A program made the translations under genes and the position numbers. This document shows, piece by piece, positions 26,938 to 33,253 of a DNA stretch of 33,253 bases; positions within the stretch are counted from its first letter, which is position 1; each line of letters opens with the position of its first letter. The notes beneath the pieces are model-generated. The model was not told where the DNA came from. It did not search any database and saw nothing but the letters and a program-made list of their open reading frames with translations. Source of the stretch: Actinomycetes bacterium (lineage in GTDB: Bacteria > Actinomycetota > Acidimicrobiia > Acidimicrobiales > RAAP-2); the NCBI GenBank assembly GCA_021782915.1, contig JAJXUK010000026.1:1-33253 (forward strand), given 5' to 3'.

Positions 26938-26960
26938 CACTGACACATTGCGGGAGGCCC

Positions 26961-27623
26961 ATGAACTCAGTAGAGCCCAGACTACTCGGCCAACTGCACT
27001 CGGCCGCTGAGCACCTCGAGCACGCGAGCCCGCACGAGATCCTCTCGTGGGCCTTCGAGAACTTTCGCGAGGTGGTCATGGCCTGCTCCTTTGAGGACGC
27101 GGCCTTGCTGCACATGGTCCACGAGGTTGCCCCGCAGGCACCCGTCGTCTTCTTGGACACCGGTGGGCACTTCCCCCAGACGCTGGACTTCGTCGCGCGC
27201 CTGGAGCGTGAGTGGGGTTTACGTCTGGTGCGCACGCGCGCCGCGACGGACTCTCCGGTGTGCGGCTCGCCCGGCTGCTGCGCGGCGCGCAAGGTCGAGC
27301 CTCTGCGCCAGGCGCTCGTGGGACGCGACGCGTGGATCACCTCGCTGAAGCGCGTGGATTCGCCCACGCGTTCTCACGTGCCCGTCGTGGCCTGGGACGA
27401 GAAGTTCTCCTTGGTCAAGCTCAACCCACTCGCCACCTGGAGCGACGAGGACGTGGCGTACTACTTAGGCGCGCACGGGCTCGCCGAACACCCGCTGTGG
27501 GCACAGGGCTACACGTCCATCGGGTGTGCCGCGGTCACGCAGAAACCACTCGACGGCACCGACCGCCGATCCGGACGATGGGCTGGTTCGACGACGGTGG
27601 AATGCGGGCTGCACGAGGCCTAA
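26961..27623 (+). CDS. cysH: Phosphoadenylyl/adenylyl-sulfate reductase, APS-reductase-like with altered cysteine set
   Basis: This enzyme reduces APS (or PAPS) to sulfite using thioredoxin. The protein has 220 residues. The catalytic cysteine is C215 in the C-terminal VECGLHEA. APS reductases hold a 4Fe-4S cluster through a CC pair and a CxxC: the pair is C106-C107 in GCCAARKVEPL, but the CxxC reads C189-A-A-V192, so one ligand is missing. An extra cysteine, C101, lies 5 residues before the pair (VCGSPGCC). GGAGG precedes the ATG at 26961. The absence of CysC in CysN fits APS as substrate. Whether the cluster forms is open; a cluster-free PAPS reductase is the alternative. Confidence 0.9.
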   Translation: MNSVEPRLLGQLHSAAEHLEHASPHEILSWAFENFREVVMACSFEDAALLHMVHEVAPQAPVVFLDTGGHFPQTLDFVARLEREWGLRLVRTRAATDSPVCGSPGCCAARKVEPLRQALVGRDAWITSLKRVDSPTRSHVPVVAWDEKFSLVKLNPLATWSDEDVAYYLGAHGLAEHPLWAQGYTSIGCAAVTQKPLDGTDRRSGRWAGSTTVECGLHEA

Positions 27624-27652
27624 ATATCCACCAAATCCGCAAAACCTGGCGG

Positions 27653-27658
27653 TACATT
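27653..27658 (+). promoter_or_regulatory. Putative -10 element upstream of the SepX/GlpR-like gene
   Basis: TACATT lies in the 75-base, locally AT-rich gap between cysH and the next gene, 40 bases before its ATG. A GGAGAG ribosome binding site follows at 27685-27690, 8 bases from the ATG at 27699. Only a pattern match. Confidence 0.35.
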
Positions 27659-27698
27659 TAACGGCAATGTCACGTGGGTTACTTGGAGAGTCACTCAG

Positions 27699-28523
27699 AT
27701 GCTCCTGGTAGTCCTCGCTCTGGCGTGGGTCGCTCTGCTCACGCCGGTGGCGCTGCGCAAGCTGCGAGAGCTCAATGCCGAGCGCTCGATCGAGCACTTC
27801 CACACCGAGCACGAGGTCCTCAGTCGACAGGGATACACGGTCGAGCCGGCGTATCGCCTGGCTGAGCCGGGCTACTACGTCGAGCCCGAGCACCACGTCG
27901 AGCCGGTGCGAGCACGCGTCGCGCCCCTCACCGAGGTGAGCCGTCCGCGCTTGACGCTGGTGCGCGACGACGACACCTACCGATCCGTCGAGTCGCGGCG
28001 CACCTGGCAGGAGTGGAGCGAGGACTACGACTTCGAGCGCGCGGAGGTGCGCCCGGCGGAGACCGCCAACCGCTACGCCTCGGCGTACTCGTCCGTGCCG
28101 CGCGAGTTCGACGCCCGCGAGCGCGAAGAGCCAGCCCTTCGCCCGCTGCGCTCGATGCGCCGACGGCGTCGCGTGCTGATCACGCGCCTCGGCCTGGCGA
28201 CCGTGCTCGTCACGGGCGCGGCCTTCGTCTCGGGGGTGTCGGCGCTGTTCGATCTGGCCGTGCTGTCCTGGCTCGTCGACGCGGCCTATCTGGCCCTCGC
28301 TCTCTTCTCATTGAGCCAGGGCTATCTCAGCGAGGCCTCGGTCGGACTCGCCCGGCGCGAGCGCCTGGCACCGGTCTCACGACTCGAGCGACCGTACCGT
28401 TCCGAGGACGACGAGCGCGATCAGGGCTTCGGACCCGGCGCCTACGCCGACGCCGAGTACTACGAGCCGGTGCCGGAGCCGCAGTGGGAGCGCGCAGCGC
28501 AGGCCCGCTACGCGCTCGGGTAA
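27699..28523 (+). CDS. Membrane protein resembling actinobacterial SepX/GlpR
   Basis: The protein has 274 residues. One N-terminal membrane helix (about 2-19) is followed by KLRELNAERSIEHFHTEHEVL, a long hydrophilic, acidic and arginine-rich stretch (50-150), the basic SMRRRRRVLITR, two further membrane helices (about 163-182 and 187-207) and a charged, tyrosine-rich tail. This layout, with a charged RS..F segment just after the first helix and an RRRR-type motif before a helical hairpin, resembles SepX/GlpR, the actinobacterial membrane protein linked to the divisome and Glp. Resemblance is by architecture and a few motifs, so the role in division is tentative. tRNA-Ala follows 14 bases after the stop. 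Confidence 0.55.
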   Translation: MLLVVLALAWVALLTPVALRKLRELNAERSIEHFHTEHEVLSRQGYTVEPAYRLAEPGYYVEPEHHVEPVRARVAPLTEVSRPRLTLVRDDDTYRSVESRRTWQEWSEDYDFERAEVRPAETANRYASAYSSVPREFDAREREEPALRPLRSMRRRRRVLITRLGLATVLVTGAAFVSGVSALFDLAVLSWLVDAAYLALALFSLSQGYLSEASVGLARRERLAPVSRLERPYRSEDDERDQGFGPGAYADAEYYEPVPEPQWERAAQARYALG

Positions 28524-28537
28524 ACTGGTGATCCCTC

Positions 28538-28613
28538 GGGGGTGTAGCTCAATTGGTAGAGCGCTACGTTCGCAATGTAGAGGCAGTGGGTTCGAATCCC
28601 ATCACCTCCACCA
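28538..28613 (+). tRNA. tRNA-Ala, anticodon CGC (reads GCG)
   Basis: A complete cloverleaf can be drawn. The acceptor stem GGGGGTG pairs with CACCTCC and includes the G3:U70 pair that defines alanine identity. The D arm is GCTC-AATTGGTA-GAGC, and the anticodon stem-loop CTACG-TTCGCAA-TGTAG has CGC at positions 34-36. The variable loop is AGGCA, and the T arm is GTGGG-TTCGAAT-CCCAT. The discriminator is A, and CCA (28611-28613) is encoded. It begins 14 bases after the preceding stop codon. GCG is a frequent alanine codon in a genome this GC-rich. Confidence 0.97.
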
Positions 28614-28927
28614 CGAGACTCGCTTCACGCCCCGTCATCGGGCACTGAGCGCGCCACCACGCCTCATCCCTCGTCGAGCTCGAGGATCGCTTCGCTCTGG
28701 ATCTCGGGTGCGTGCCACGGTGTGAATGTGTCTGTCGAGAGCCGCGTTCATCTGTAGCCGGCACTTCAGATCTGCGGAAGGCTTGGAGTCGCGCCCGGGC
28801 GACGTATTACTGGCCACAGGGCTGGCCTGGGCCCGCACTTGTTGTGGAGACTGGCCCTAGCCGATCACGCCGGCCGTGCCCGCAGGCACTCTTGCCAACG
28901 TTGGCTCCGATCAGACCAGGCTGCTGG
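28614..28927. other. 314-base stretch without a recognisable gene, next to tRNA-Ala
   Basis: I find no recognisable protein here. Open frames on both strands give low-complexity or tRNA-antisense peptides and no family match I know. It holds a 5-bp hairpin (GTGCC-CGCA-GGCAC, 28876-28889) and a perfect 12-base palindrome at 28894-28905. No integrase fragment and no repeat of the tRNA 3' end is seen. It marks the passage from the very GC-rich core genes to the less GC-rich inositol operon. Confidence 0.6.
28894..28905. repeat. Perfect palindrome GCCAACGTTGGC downstream of the MFS gene
   Basis: A 12-base perfect palindrome with a central CG lies 22 bases beyond the MFS stop (minus-strand direction). 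Central-CG palindromes are typical of LacI-family operators, but this one is at the 3' end of the operon, so a role in regulation is unproven. The nearby hairpin at 28876-28889 could act with it as an operon end. Confidence 0.35.
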
Positions 28928-30103
28928 CTAGGCGACTATCTCACCTCGGGACTGAAATCGGCGTGCGGATGCAAAGACGGCGAGATCCCCGATGGCGAAC
29001 ACCGATACAGATATTGGAACCACGTGCACTCCAAAAGCGGACACCAATGCGCTCGTGACGGCTGGCCCAATGATCCCGCCAGACATCATCATGAAGATCA
29101 TTAGTGCGATTCCGTCGTTGTCGCCCGGGGCCAATCGCGTGTACCAGATGAGTCCCATTGGATAGACAAGAGCCATGCTGAACCCGGCAAGTGGGTAGAC
29201 GAATGGTGCCAGCGCGTCCACCTGAGCCAACATGCAAAGGAGTACGGTCACCGATAGACCGCTTAGTACCAGCGCGCGATCGTTGACACGTCGGTGGATG
29301 GGACCGGCAAGGAACCGCCCCACGGCCAGACCGAGCCAGAAACCTGCAGTTGTTGCCGAGCCGATCGTCTGTGAGTAGCCAATCCGATGCAACTGAGGAG
29401 CAATCCATCCGGACAATGACGCTTCGGTGGCAACGTACAGGACGTATGCGCCAACAAAGGTGGTGAGAACAGCGCGGCGATGGGTGCCGTGACGGACGTG
29501 AAGGGAGGATCTTAGCGGGGGGGCCCTCAGTCCTCGCGTCGATGCGGTGAGCAGAAGTGACGAGACTGCGATCGCCGCGAGGATCCAGGGGAAGCGGCCG
29601 GGGCGCACGCCGATGATGAGGAGTGGACCCACCACGGCGCCCACCCCGTAGCCGGCATTGGCCACGCTCAAGCGGTGAGCGCGGCCGTCAAGATCGGTGC
29701 GAACCAACAGCGCGTTGAGGAGAAAGTCGAGCCCACCAAAGGCAACTCCGATGAAGAATACGCCACCGAGGAGTGATACGAAGCGAGTTGACAGCGCGGC
29801 TACGAGCGATCCCGTGGCTAGCAGGATCAGTGACGCGCCGAGGGCCACGGAGCCGGGCCACCTGCGCATGGCCGTCCAACCAAGGGGCACCCCACAGAGC
29901 GCACCGGCAAAATGCACGCTGACCACAATGCCTGCAGTCGCGAGCGACACGTTGTAGCGATGGGAGAAGGTGACGAGGAGGGGTCCGTAAAGTGACGCCA
30001 CACCACCAAAGACGATGAAGATGGTTGTGGCTCCCGTCAGCGCACCCCTGCTGAAGGAGACTGTCGTGTCTAATGAGTGCTCGGGTGTCGGATTCCGCTC
30101 CAC
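28928..30103 (-). CDS. MFS transporter, probable sugar/polyol permease of the inositol operon
   Basis: The protein has 391 residues and about 12 hydrophobic helices in two six-helix halves, with MRRWPG-type basic loop 2-3 and HRRVND-type loop 8-9, as in the major facilitator superfamily. It is last in the iol operon, 15 bases after iolD, starting at GTG 30103. Its position suggests uptake of inositol or a related polyol, or export of an intermediate. It does not look like the classical IolT/SP family (no PESPR motif seen), so the substrate is an inference. Base composition is lower in GC than upstream core genes. Confidence 0.8.
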   Translation of the reverse strand: MERNPTPEHSLDTTVSFSRGALTGATTIFIVFGGVASLYGPLLVTFSHRYNVSLATAGIVVSVHFAGALCGVPLGWTAMRRWPGSVALGASLILLATGSLVAALSTRFVSLLGGVFFIGVAFGGLDFLLNALLVRTDLDGRAHRLSVANAGYGVGAVVGPLLIIGVRPGRFPWILAAIAVSSLLLTASTRGLRAPPLRSSLHVRHGTHRRAVLTTFVGAYVLYVATEASLSGWIAPQLHRIGYSQTIGSATTAGFWLGLAVGRFLAGPIHRRVNDRALVLSGLSVTVLLCMLAQVDALAPFVYPLAGFSMALVYPMGLIWYTRLAPGDNDGIALMIFMMMSGGIIGPAVTSALVSAFGVHVVPISVSVFAIGDLAVFASARRFQSRGEIVA

Positions 30104-30118
30104 GACCTGATGAACCGC

Positions 30119-31993
30119 TCAGTCTGCGGCCGGAGGTTCTGACGGTGCGAGAAGTTCTCGTTGACGTGTTCGGTCGCTCTCGTACCGCCGCCGAGCCGCT
30201 TGAGTTGAAGCGCGGTTCGAGACTTCAGCGACCGGCACTTCCCACCAGGACTCCGAGTCCGGTGCGTTGACGAGCGGATCCGTTTCCACGACAACAACCG
30301 ATGTCTCCTTGGCGTCACGAGCGGCGCTGAGGGCTAGCCGCAACTCCTCGATCGTGTCAGCCCGATAGGCAGCCGCACCAAGGCTTTCGGCGTTCTTCAC
30401 GAAGTCGACCGGGAGCGTGGATCCTGCGAGCGAACCGTTCTCGCGATACCGGAAGTGAGTTCCGAAGCGCTCAACTCCCACGGACTCCGAAAGGTTTCCG
30501 ATTGAGGCAAAGCCGTGGTTGACGACGAGGACGACGATGATCTTCACGCGCTCGGAAATCGCGGTGATCAACTCAGAATTCAGCATCAGGTAGGAGCCAT
30601 CTCCGACCATGACCACGACATCACGAGAGGGATCGGCCATCTTGACTCCAAGACCGGCGGCTATCTCATAACCCATGCATGAGTACGCGTATTCGACGTG
30701 GTAGCCCTTTGGATCGCGCGCGCGCCACAACTTGTGCAAGTCTCCGGGCAGGCTCCCGGCCGCCGCTACGATCACGTCTCGGTCTCCCATGATCGACTCG
30801 ACCGCCCCAACCACTTGGGCCTGCGAGAGTGGCGTGTGGGCGGTGGCGAACGCGGTTCTGACCGTGGCATCCCAGCGCTGTGCGAGCTCACGATACGCCT
30901 GGATGAAGTCGGCCATCACTTGCCAATCGGCCAGCCTCTCCGTCAAGACGGAGAGGACTTCGCGGGCGTCACCGATGACGGATAGTCCGGCGAGCTTCGC
31001 GCCATCGAACGGCGAGATGTTGATGTTGGCGAACTTGACTGTTGGATTCTGAAAGGCCGAGTGCGAGGCCGTGGTGAAGTCACTCCACCTGGTACCGATG
31101 CCGATAACAAGGTCGGCTTCGCGCGCCACAGAATTGGCCGCCGGAGTACCAGTTGCGCCCAGCGCGCCCAGACTCTGTGGATTGTCGAAACGCAGCGAGC
31201 CCTTGCCAGCTTGGGTCTCCGCGACCGGGATTCCGGTGGATGCCGCCAGCCGTGCGAGCGCGTCGGTTGCACCGGAGTAGATGACGCCACCACCCGCCAC
31301 GATCAGTGGACGCTTTGCGGACCGTACAAGAGCGACGAGATCAGCGATACGCGCTGGTTCGGCCGGGGGCCGGCGAACGTGCCAAACTCGTGCGTCGAGT
31401 AGCCCCCTGGGCACTTCAAACGCCTCAGTGGCCACATCTTGAGGAAGTGCGATCGTTACTGCGCCTGTCTCAGCGGGGTCGGTGAGTACCCTCATCGCGT
31501 TTAGCAAGGCGCTGGCTAGTTGCTCGTGGCGCCACACGCGGTCGAAGTAGCGTGAGACTGGCCGCAGACAGTCGTTGACCGAGACATCGAGGCTCCGCGG
31601 ATCTTCCAGCTCTTGAAGCACTGGATTCGCGCGCCGGGACGCGAACACGTCTCCTGGAATAAGTAGAACGGGAATCCGGTTCGTTGTGGCAACCGCCGCG
31701 CCGGTGACCAGATTGGTTGCTCCCGGCCCGATCGAGGTCGTGCAGGCAAAGGCGCGAAGCCGATCGGACATGCGGGCGTACGCTACCGCCGTATGTACCA
31801 TCGCCTGCTCATTGCGGGCTAAGTAGTAGGGAAAGTCGTCACTCGCCTCGAGAAGTGCCTGTCCGAGTCCCGCAACGTTGCCGTGGCCGAAAATGCCGAA
31901 GCACCCGGAGAAGAAGGAGTGTCGTTCACCGTCCCTCTCGACTTCTTGAACGCTCAGGAAGCGGACGATCGCTTGAGCGACCGTTAATCTCAC
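30119..31993 (-). CDS. iolD: 3D-(3,5/4)-trihydroxycyclohexane-1,2-dione hydrolase
   Basis: IolD opens the ring of THcHDO to give 5-deoxy-D-glucuronate in the myo-inositol pathway; it is thiamine-diphosphate dependent. The protein has 624 residues from GTG 31993, which overlaps the iolB stop (GTGA); an in-frame ATG 19 codons upstream lies within iolB. FFSGCFGIFGHGNVAGLGQ is near the N terminus, the ThDP-activating glutamate is E62 in RNEQAMVH, and the ThDP/Mg site begins GDGSYLMLNSE at 464. Length matches IolD rather than acetolactate synthase (about 550-600). The product is the substrate of IolB-linked steps. Confidence 0.95.
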   Translation of the reverse strand: MRLTVAQAIVRFLSVQEVERDGERHSFFSGCFGIFGHGNVAGLGQALLEASDDFPYYLARNEQAMVHTAVAYARMSDRLRAFACTTSIGPGATNLVTGAAVATTNRIPVLLIPGDVFASRRANPVLQELEDPRSLDVSVNDCLRPVSRYFDRVWRHEQLASALLNAMRVLTDPAETGAVTIALPQDVATEAFEVPRGLLDARVWHVRRPPAEPARIADLVALVRSAKRPLIVAGGGVIYSGATDALARLAASTGIPVAETQAGKGSLRFDNPQSLGALGATGTPAANSVAREADLVIGIGTRWSDFTTASHSAFQNPTVKFANINISPFDGAKLAGLSVIGDAREVLSVLTERLADWQVMADFIQAYRELAQRWDATVRTAFATAHTPLSQAQVVGAVESIMGDRDVIVAAAGSLPGDLHKLWRARDPKGYHVEYAYSCMGYEIAAGLGVKMADPSRDVVVMVGDGSYLMLNSELITAISERVKIIVVLVVNHGFASIGNLSESVGVERFGTHFRYRENGSLAGSTLPVDFVKNAESLGAAAYRADTIEELRLALSAARDAKETSVVVVETDPLVNAPDSESWWEVPVAEVSNRASTQAARRRYESDRTRQRELLAPSEPPAAD

Positions 31994-32880
31994 GATCGGC
32001 CCCGGTGAGATGTCATGGGCAGTCGCGGGTCGACTGCTTGATCGACCCACGAGCCTCTGATCCAGGCGTGTGCGGGATCGTCGCAGAAGGCCATGGTTCG
32101 AGGCTGAACCGGACCAGCCAGGACGTTGAGGAAGTAGAGGTCGTAGCCAGGCGCCGCCATGGTTGGTCCGTGGTAGCCGAAGGGAATGAGTACCACGTCA
32201 CCGGTCTTGACTTCGACGTCGACGTCAATAACTCGCTCGAGACTCGAGGAATAGACGCGTTGATAACCTCCTGGGCCCGGCGTCCCCACGTTGGCGCCGC
32301 CGCGTACCTCGAAGTAGTAGATCTCCTCGAGTTGCGCCTCTCCGGGTCGATTCTCGTCGTGCTTGTGAGGTGGGTAGGAAGCCCAGTTCCCACCAGGGAC
32401 AAGGACTTCAACGGCAATGAGTCGATCAGTTTCGAACGCACCGGGTGCGGCAAAGTTGTTGCACTGGCGACTGGCTGACCCGGCACCGCGCAACTCAACG
32501 GGAACATCTTCAGCTGAGCCGTAGCGAAACTCCAGCGTCCGCTCGGCGCGTGCTCCAAGCAGAGCTACCCGGCCACCGCCGAGGCATTCGACTGTGGCAA
32601 TTGCGTCACGCGGTACATACGCGAAGTCACTCACGCGTTCGAAGACGCTTGCTCGGCCTTTGAGTTGGAAAGTCTCGCCTCGACAACTGACACGCGCGGC
32701 ACCCGAGAGTGGAAGAACAATCCACTCTGACTCTCCGGCCGTGAACTCGTGTGACTCCTTGGCCGCAAGCTCCAACACTCGAATCGAGGTGTAGGTCCAT
32801 CCAGCGCTCTCAGGTGTGACACTCATGACCACGCCACTCTTGTTGTGAATTCCTGCCGCGATGTGATGCGCGCTACTCAT
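31990..32880 (-). CDS. iolB: 5-deoxy-glucuronate isomerase
   Basis: IolB isomerises 5-deoxy-D-glucuronate to 2-deoxy-5-keto-gluconate, the step after IolD. The protein has 296 residues in a double cupin fold. The metal-binding motif PPHKHDE is at 170-176 (H172, H174) with E185/E186 in EEIYYF, and FGYHGP further on supplies another histidine. The ATG at 32880 overlaps the stop of the upstream aldolase-like gene (ATGA), and its own stop overlaps the iolD start. The operon order aldolase-iolB-iolD is found in several actinobacteria. Confidence 0.95.
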   Translation of the reverse strand: MSSAHHIAAGIHNKSGVVMSVTPESAGWTYTSIRVLELAAKESHEFTAGESEWIVLPLSGAARVSCRGETFQLKGRASVFERVSDFAYVPRDAIATVECLGGGRVALLGARAERTLEFRYGSAEDVPVELRGAGSASRQCNNFAAPGAFETDRLIAVEVLVPGGNWASYPPHKHDENRPGEAQLEEIYYFEVRGGANVGTPGPGGYQRVYSSSLERVIDVDVEVKTGDVVLIPFGYHGPTMAAPGYDLYFLNVLAGPVQPRTMAFCDDPAHAWIRGSWVDQAVDPRLPMTSHRGRS

Positions 32881-33253
32881 AGCAGGCTAACCGCCGTTGT
32901 AACGGCGGACTCCACGTCACCATCCGCGGGATAGAGGAGGTTTCGCCCCACGACCAGACCTCGCACCCCTGGCAGCGCGATCGCTCGCCGCCAGCGTTCG
33001 AACATTTCGTCGGGCTGTTCGGCACGTGCGCCACCGAGCAACAAGAGAGGTAGAGTCGTGGCCTCCACGATCGGTTCCATATTGTCCACGACAGGAATCT
33101 TGAGCCAACTGTACGCAGATGTCGCGCCTAGAGCGGACGAAATGGACATCGATCGGATGATCGCCTCGGTTGAGAGGTCGCTCTGGGGGCGTCCATCGAT
33201 GCGCCGGCTCATGAAGGGCTCCACCATGGCCACTTTGCCGGTGGCGGCGAGCG
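32877..33253 (-). CDS. Cgl0158-family (beta/alpha)8-barrel aldolase-like protein, C-terminal part (5' end outside window)
   Basis: The frame is open to the window edge, so only the last ~125 residues are present. VAMVEPFMSRR, RPQSDLSTEAIIRSMSI, TSAYSWLKIPVV and LPLLLLGG, then LPGVRGLVVGRNLLYPADGDV, match the Cgl0158 family of class I aldolase-like barrels. Members lie in actinobacterial inositol clusters (the name gene is in the iol region of Corynebacterium glutamicum). The likely role is cleavage of 2-deoxy-5-keto-gluconate 6-phosphate in place of IolJ, which is inference. An internal GTG at 33233 is not the real start. It overlaps iolB by 4 bases. Confidence 0.88.
   Translation of the reverse strand, partial: LAATGKVAMVEPFMSRRIDGRPQSDLSTEAIIRSMSISSALGATSAYSWLKIPVVDNMEPIVEATTLPLLLLGGARAEQPDEMFERWRRAIALPGVRGLVVGRNLLYPADGDVESAVTTAVSLL

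Noticed and set aside
28564-28764. Minus-strand open frame ending in a MGFEPTASTLRT-type peptide
   Set aside because: This is the antisense translation of tRNA-Ala, a frequent false protein in databases; no ribosome binding site and no other family similarity.
28614-28927. Integrase remnant or attachment-site repeat next to tRNA-Ala
   Set aside because: No tyrosine-recombinase motif and no second copy of the tRNA 3' end (TTCGAATCCC) found in the visible sequence.
28712-29104. Plus-strand 130-codon frame across the gap and the MFS 3' end
   Set aside because: Half is antisense to the MFS gene, composition is unlike a protein I know, and no ribosome binding site stands out.

Overview
The window reads as a chromosomal segment of a high-GC actinobacterium. 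The gene order rho–rpmE–prfA–prmC–sua5 … wecA–atp operon … murA matches the well-known Mycobacterium arrangement. GTG starts dominate, neighbouring genes overlap by 4 bases again and again, and MurA carries the Asp seen in the mycobacterial enzyme. Separate (unfused) atpF and atpH genes argue against Mycobacterium itself. Class Acidimicrobiia is my best guess from the overall gene mix, but it is an inference.

Region 1 (1-3103, +): the 3' end of rho, then rpmE (L31), prfA (RF1), prmC (RF1/RF2 glutamine methyltransferase) and a Sua5/YrdC tRNA threonylcarbamoyladenosine gene, a translation-centred block. Region 2 (3135-9993, -): a tightly coupled five-gene operon: acyl-CoA carboxylase carboxyltransferase, biotin carboxylase/BCCP, an AtuA-like protein, a DinB-fold TIGR03084-like protein and an enoyl-CoA hydratase. 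It resembles the terpenoid (Atu) and leucine/isovalerate (Liu) carboxylation routes, but its substrate is not determinable here. It interrupts the mycobacterial order. Region 3 (10062-20492, +): rpiB, glyA, a WecA-type glycosyl-phosphate transferase, two small F0-associated membrane proteins, and the complete ATP synthase set atpB-E-F-H-A-G-D-C. The delta subunit has a duplicated N-terminal domain. Region 4 (20496-24710): a two-CBS-domain protein and glpX (-), then murA, meaB and a small membrane protein (+). Region 5 (24707-28613): divergent sulfate-assimilation genes, cysD-cysN (-) and cysH (+), separated by a short region with a clear inverted repeat; then a SepX/GlpR-like membrane protein and tRNA-Ala(CGC).

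Region 6 (28614-33253): 314 bases without a recognisable gene, then a minus-strand myo-inositol catabolism operon (Cgl0158-like aldolase, cut by the window end; iolB; iolD; an MFS transporter). Base composition drops visibly here: one sampled 60-base row in iolD is 57% GC against 78% in a sampled atpH row. The position next to a tRNA suggests acquired DNA, although no integrase or attachment repeat is visible.

No CRISPR array, insertion sequence or phage gene was seen. The points most worth checking are: the five-gene carboxylase operon of unknown substrate; an APS reductase lacking one canonical iron-sulfur cysteine but having an extra one elsewhere; the cysteine-less MurA; the tRNA-adjacent inositol segment; and several short dyads at divergent or convergent junctions.
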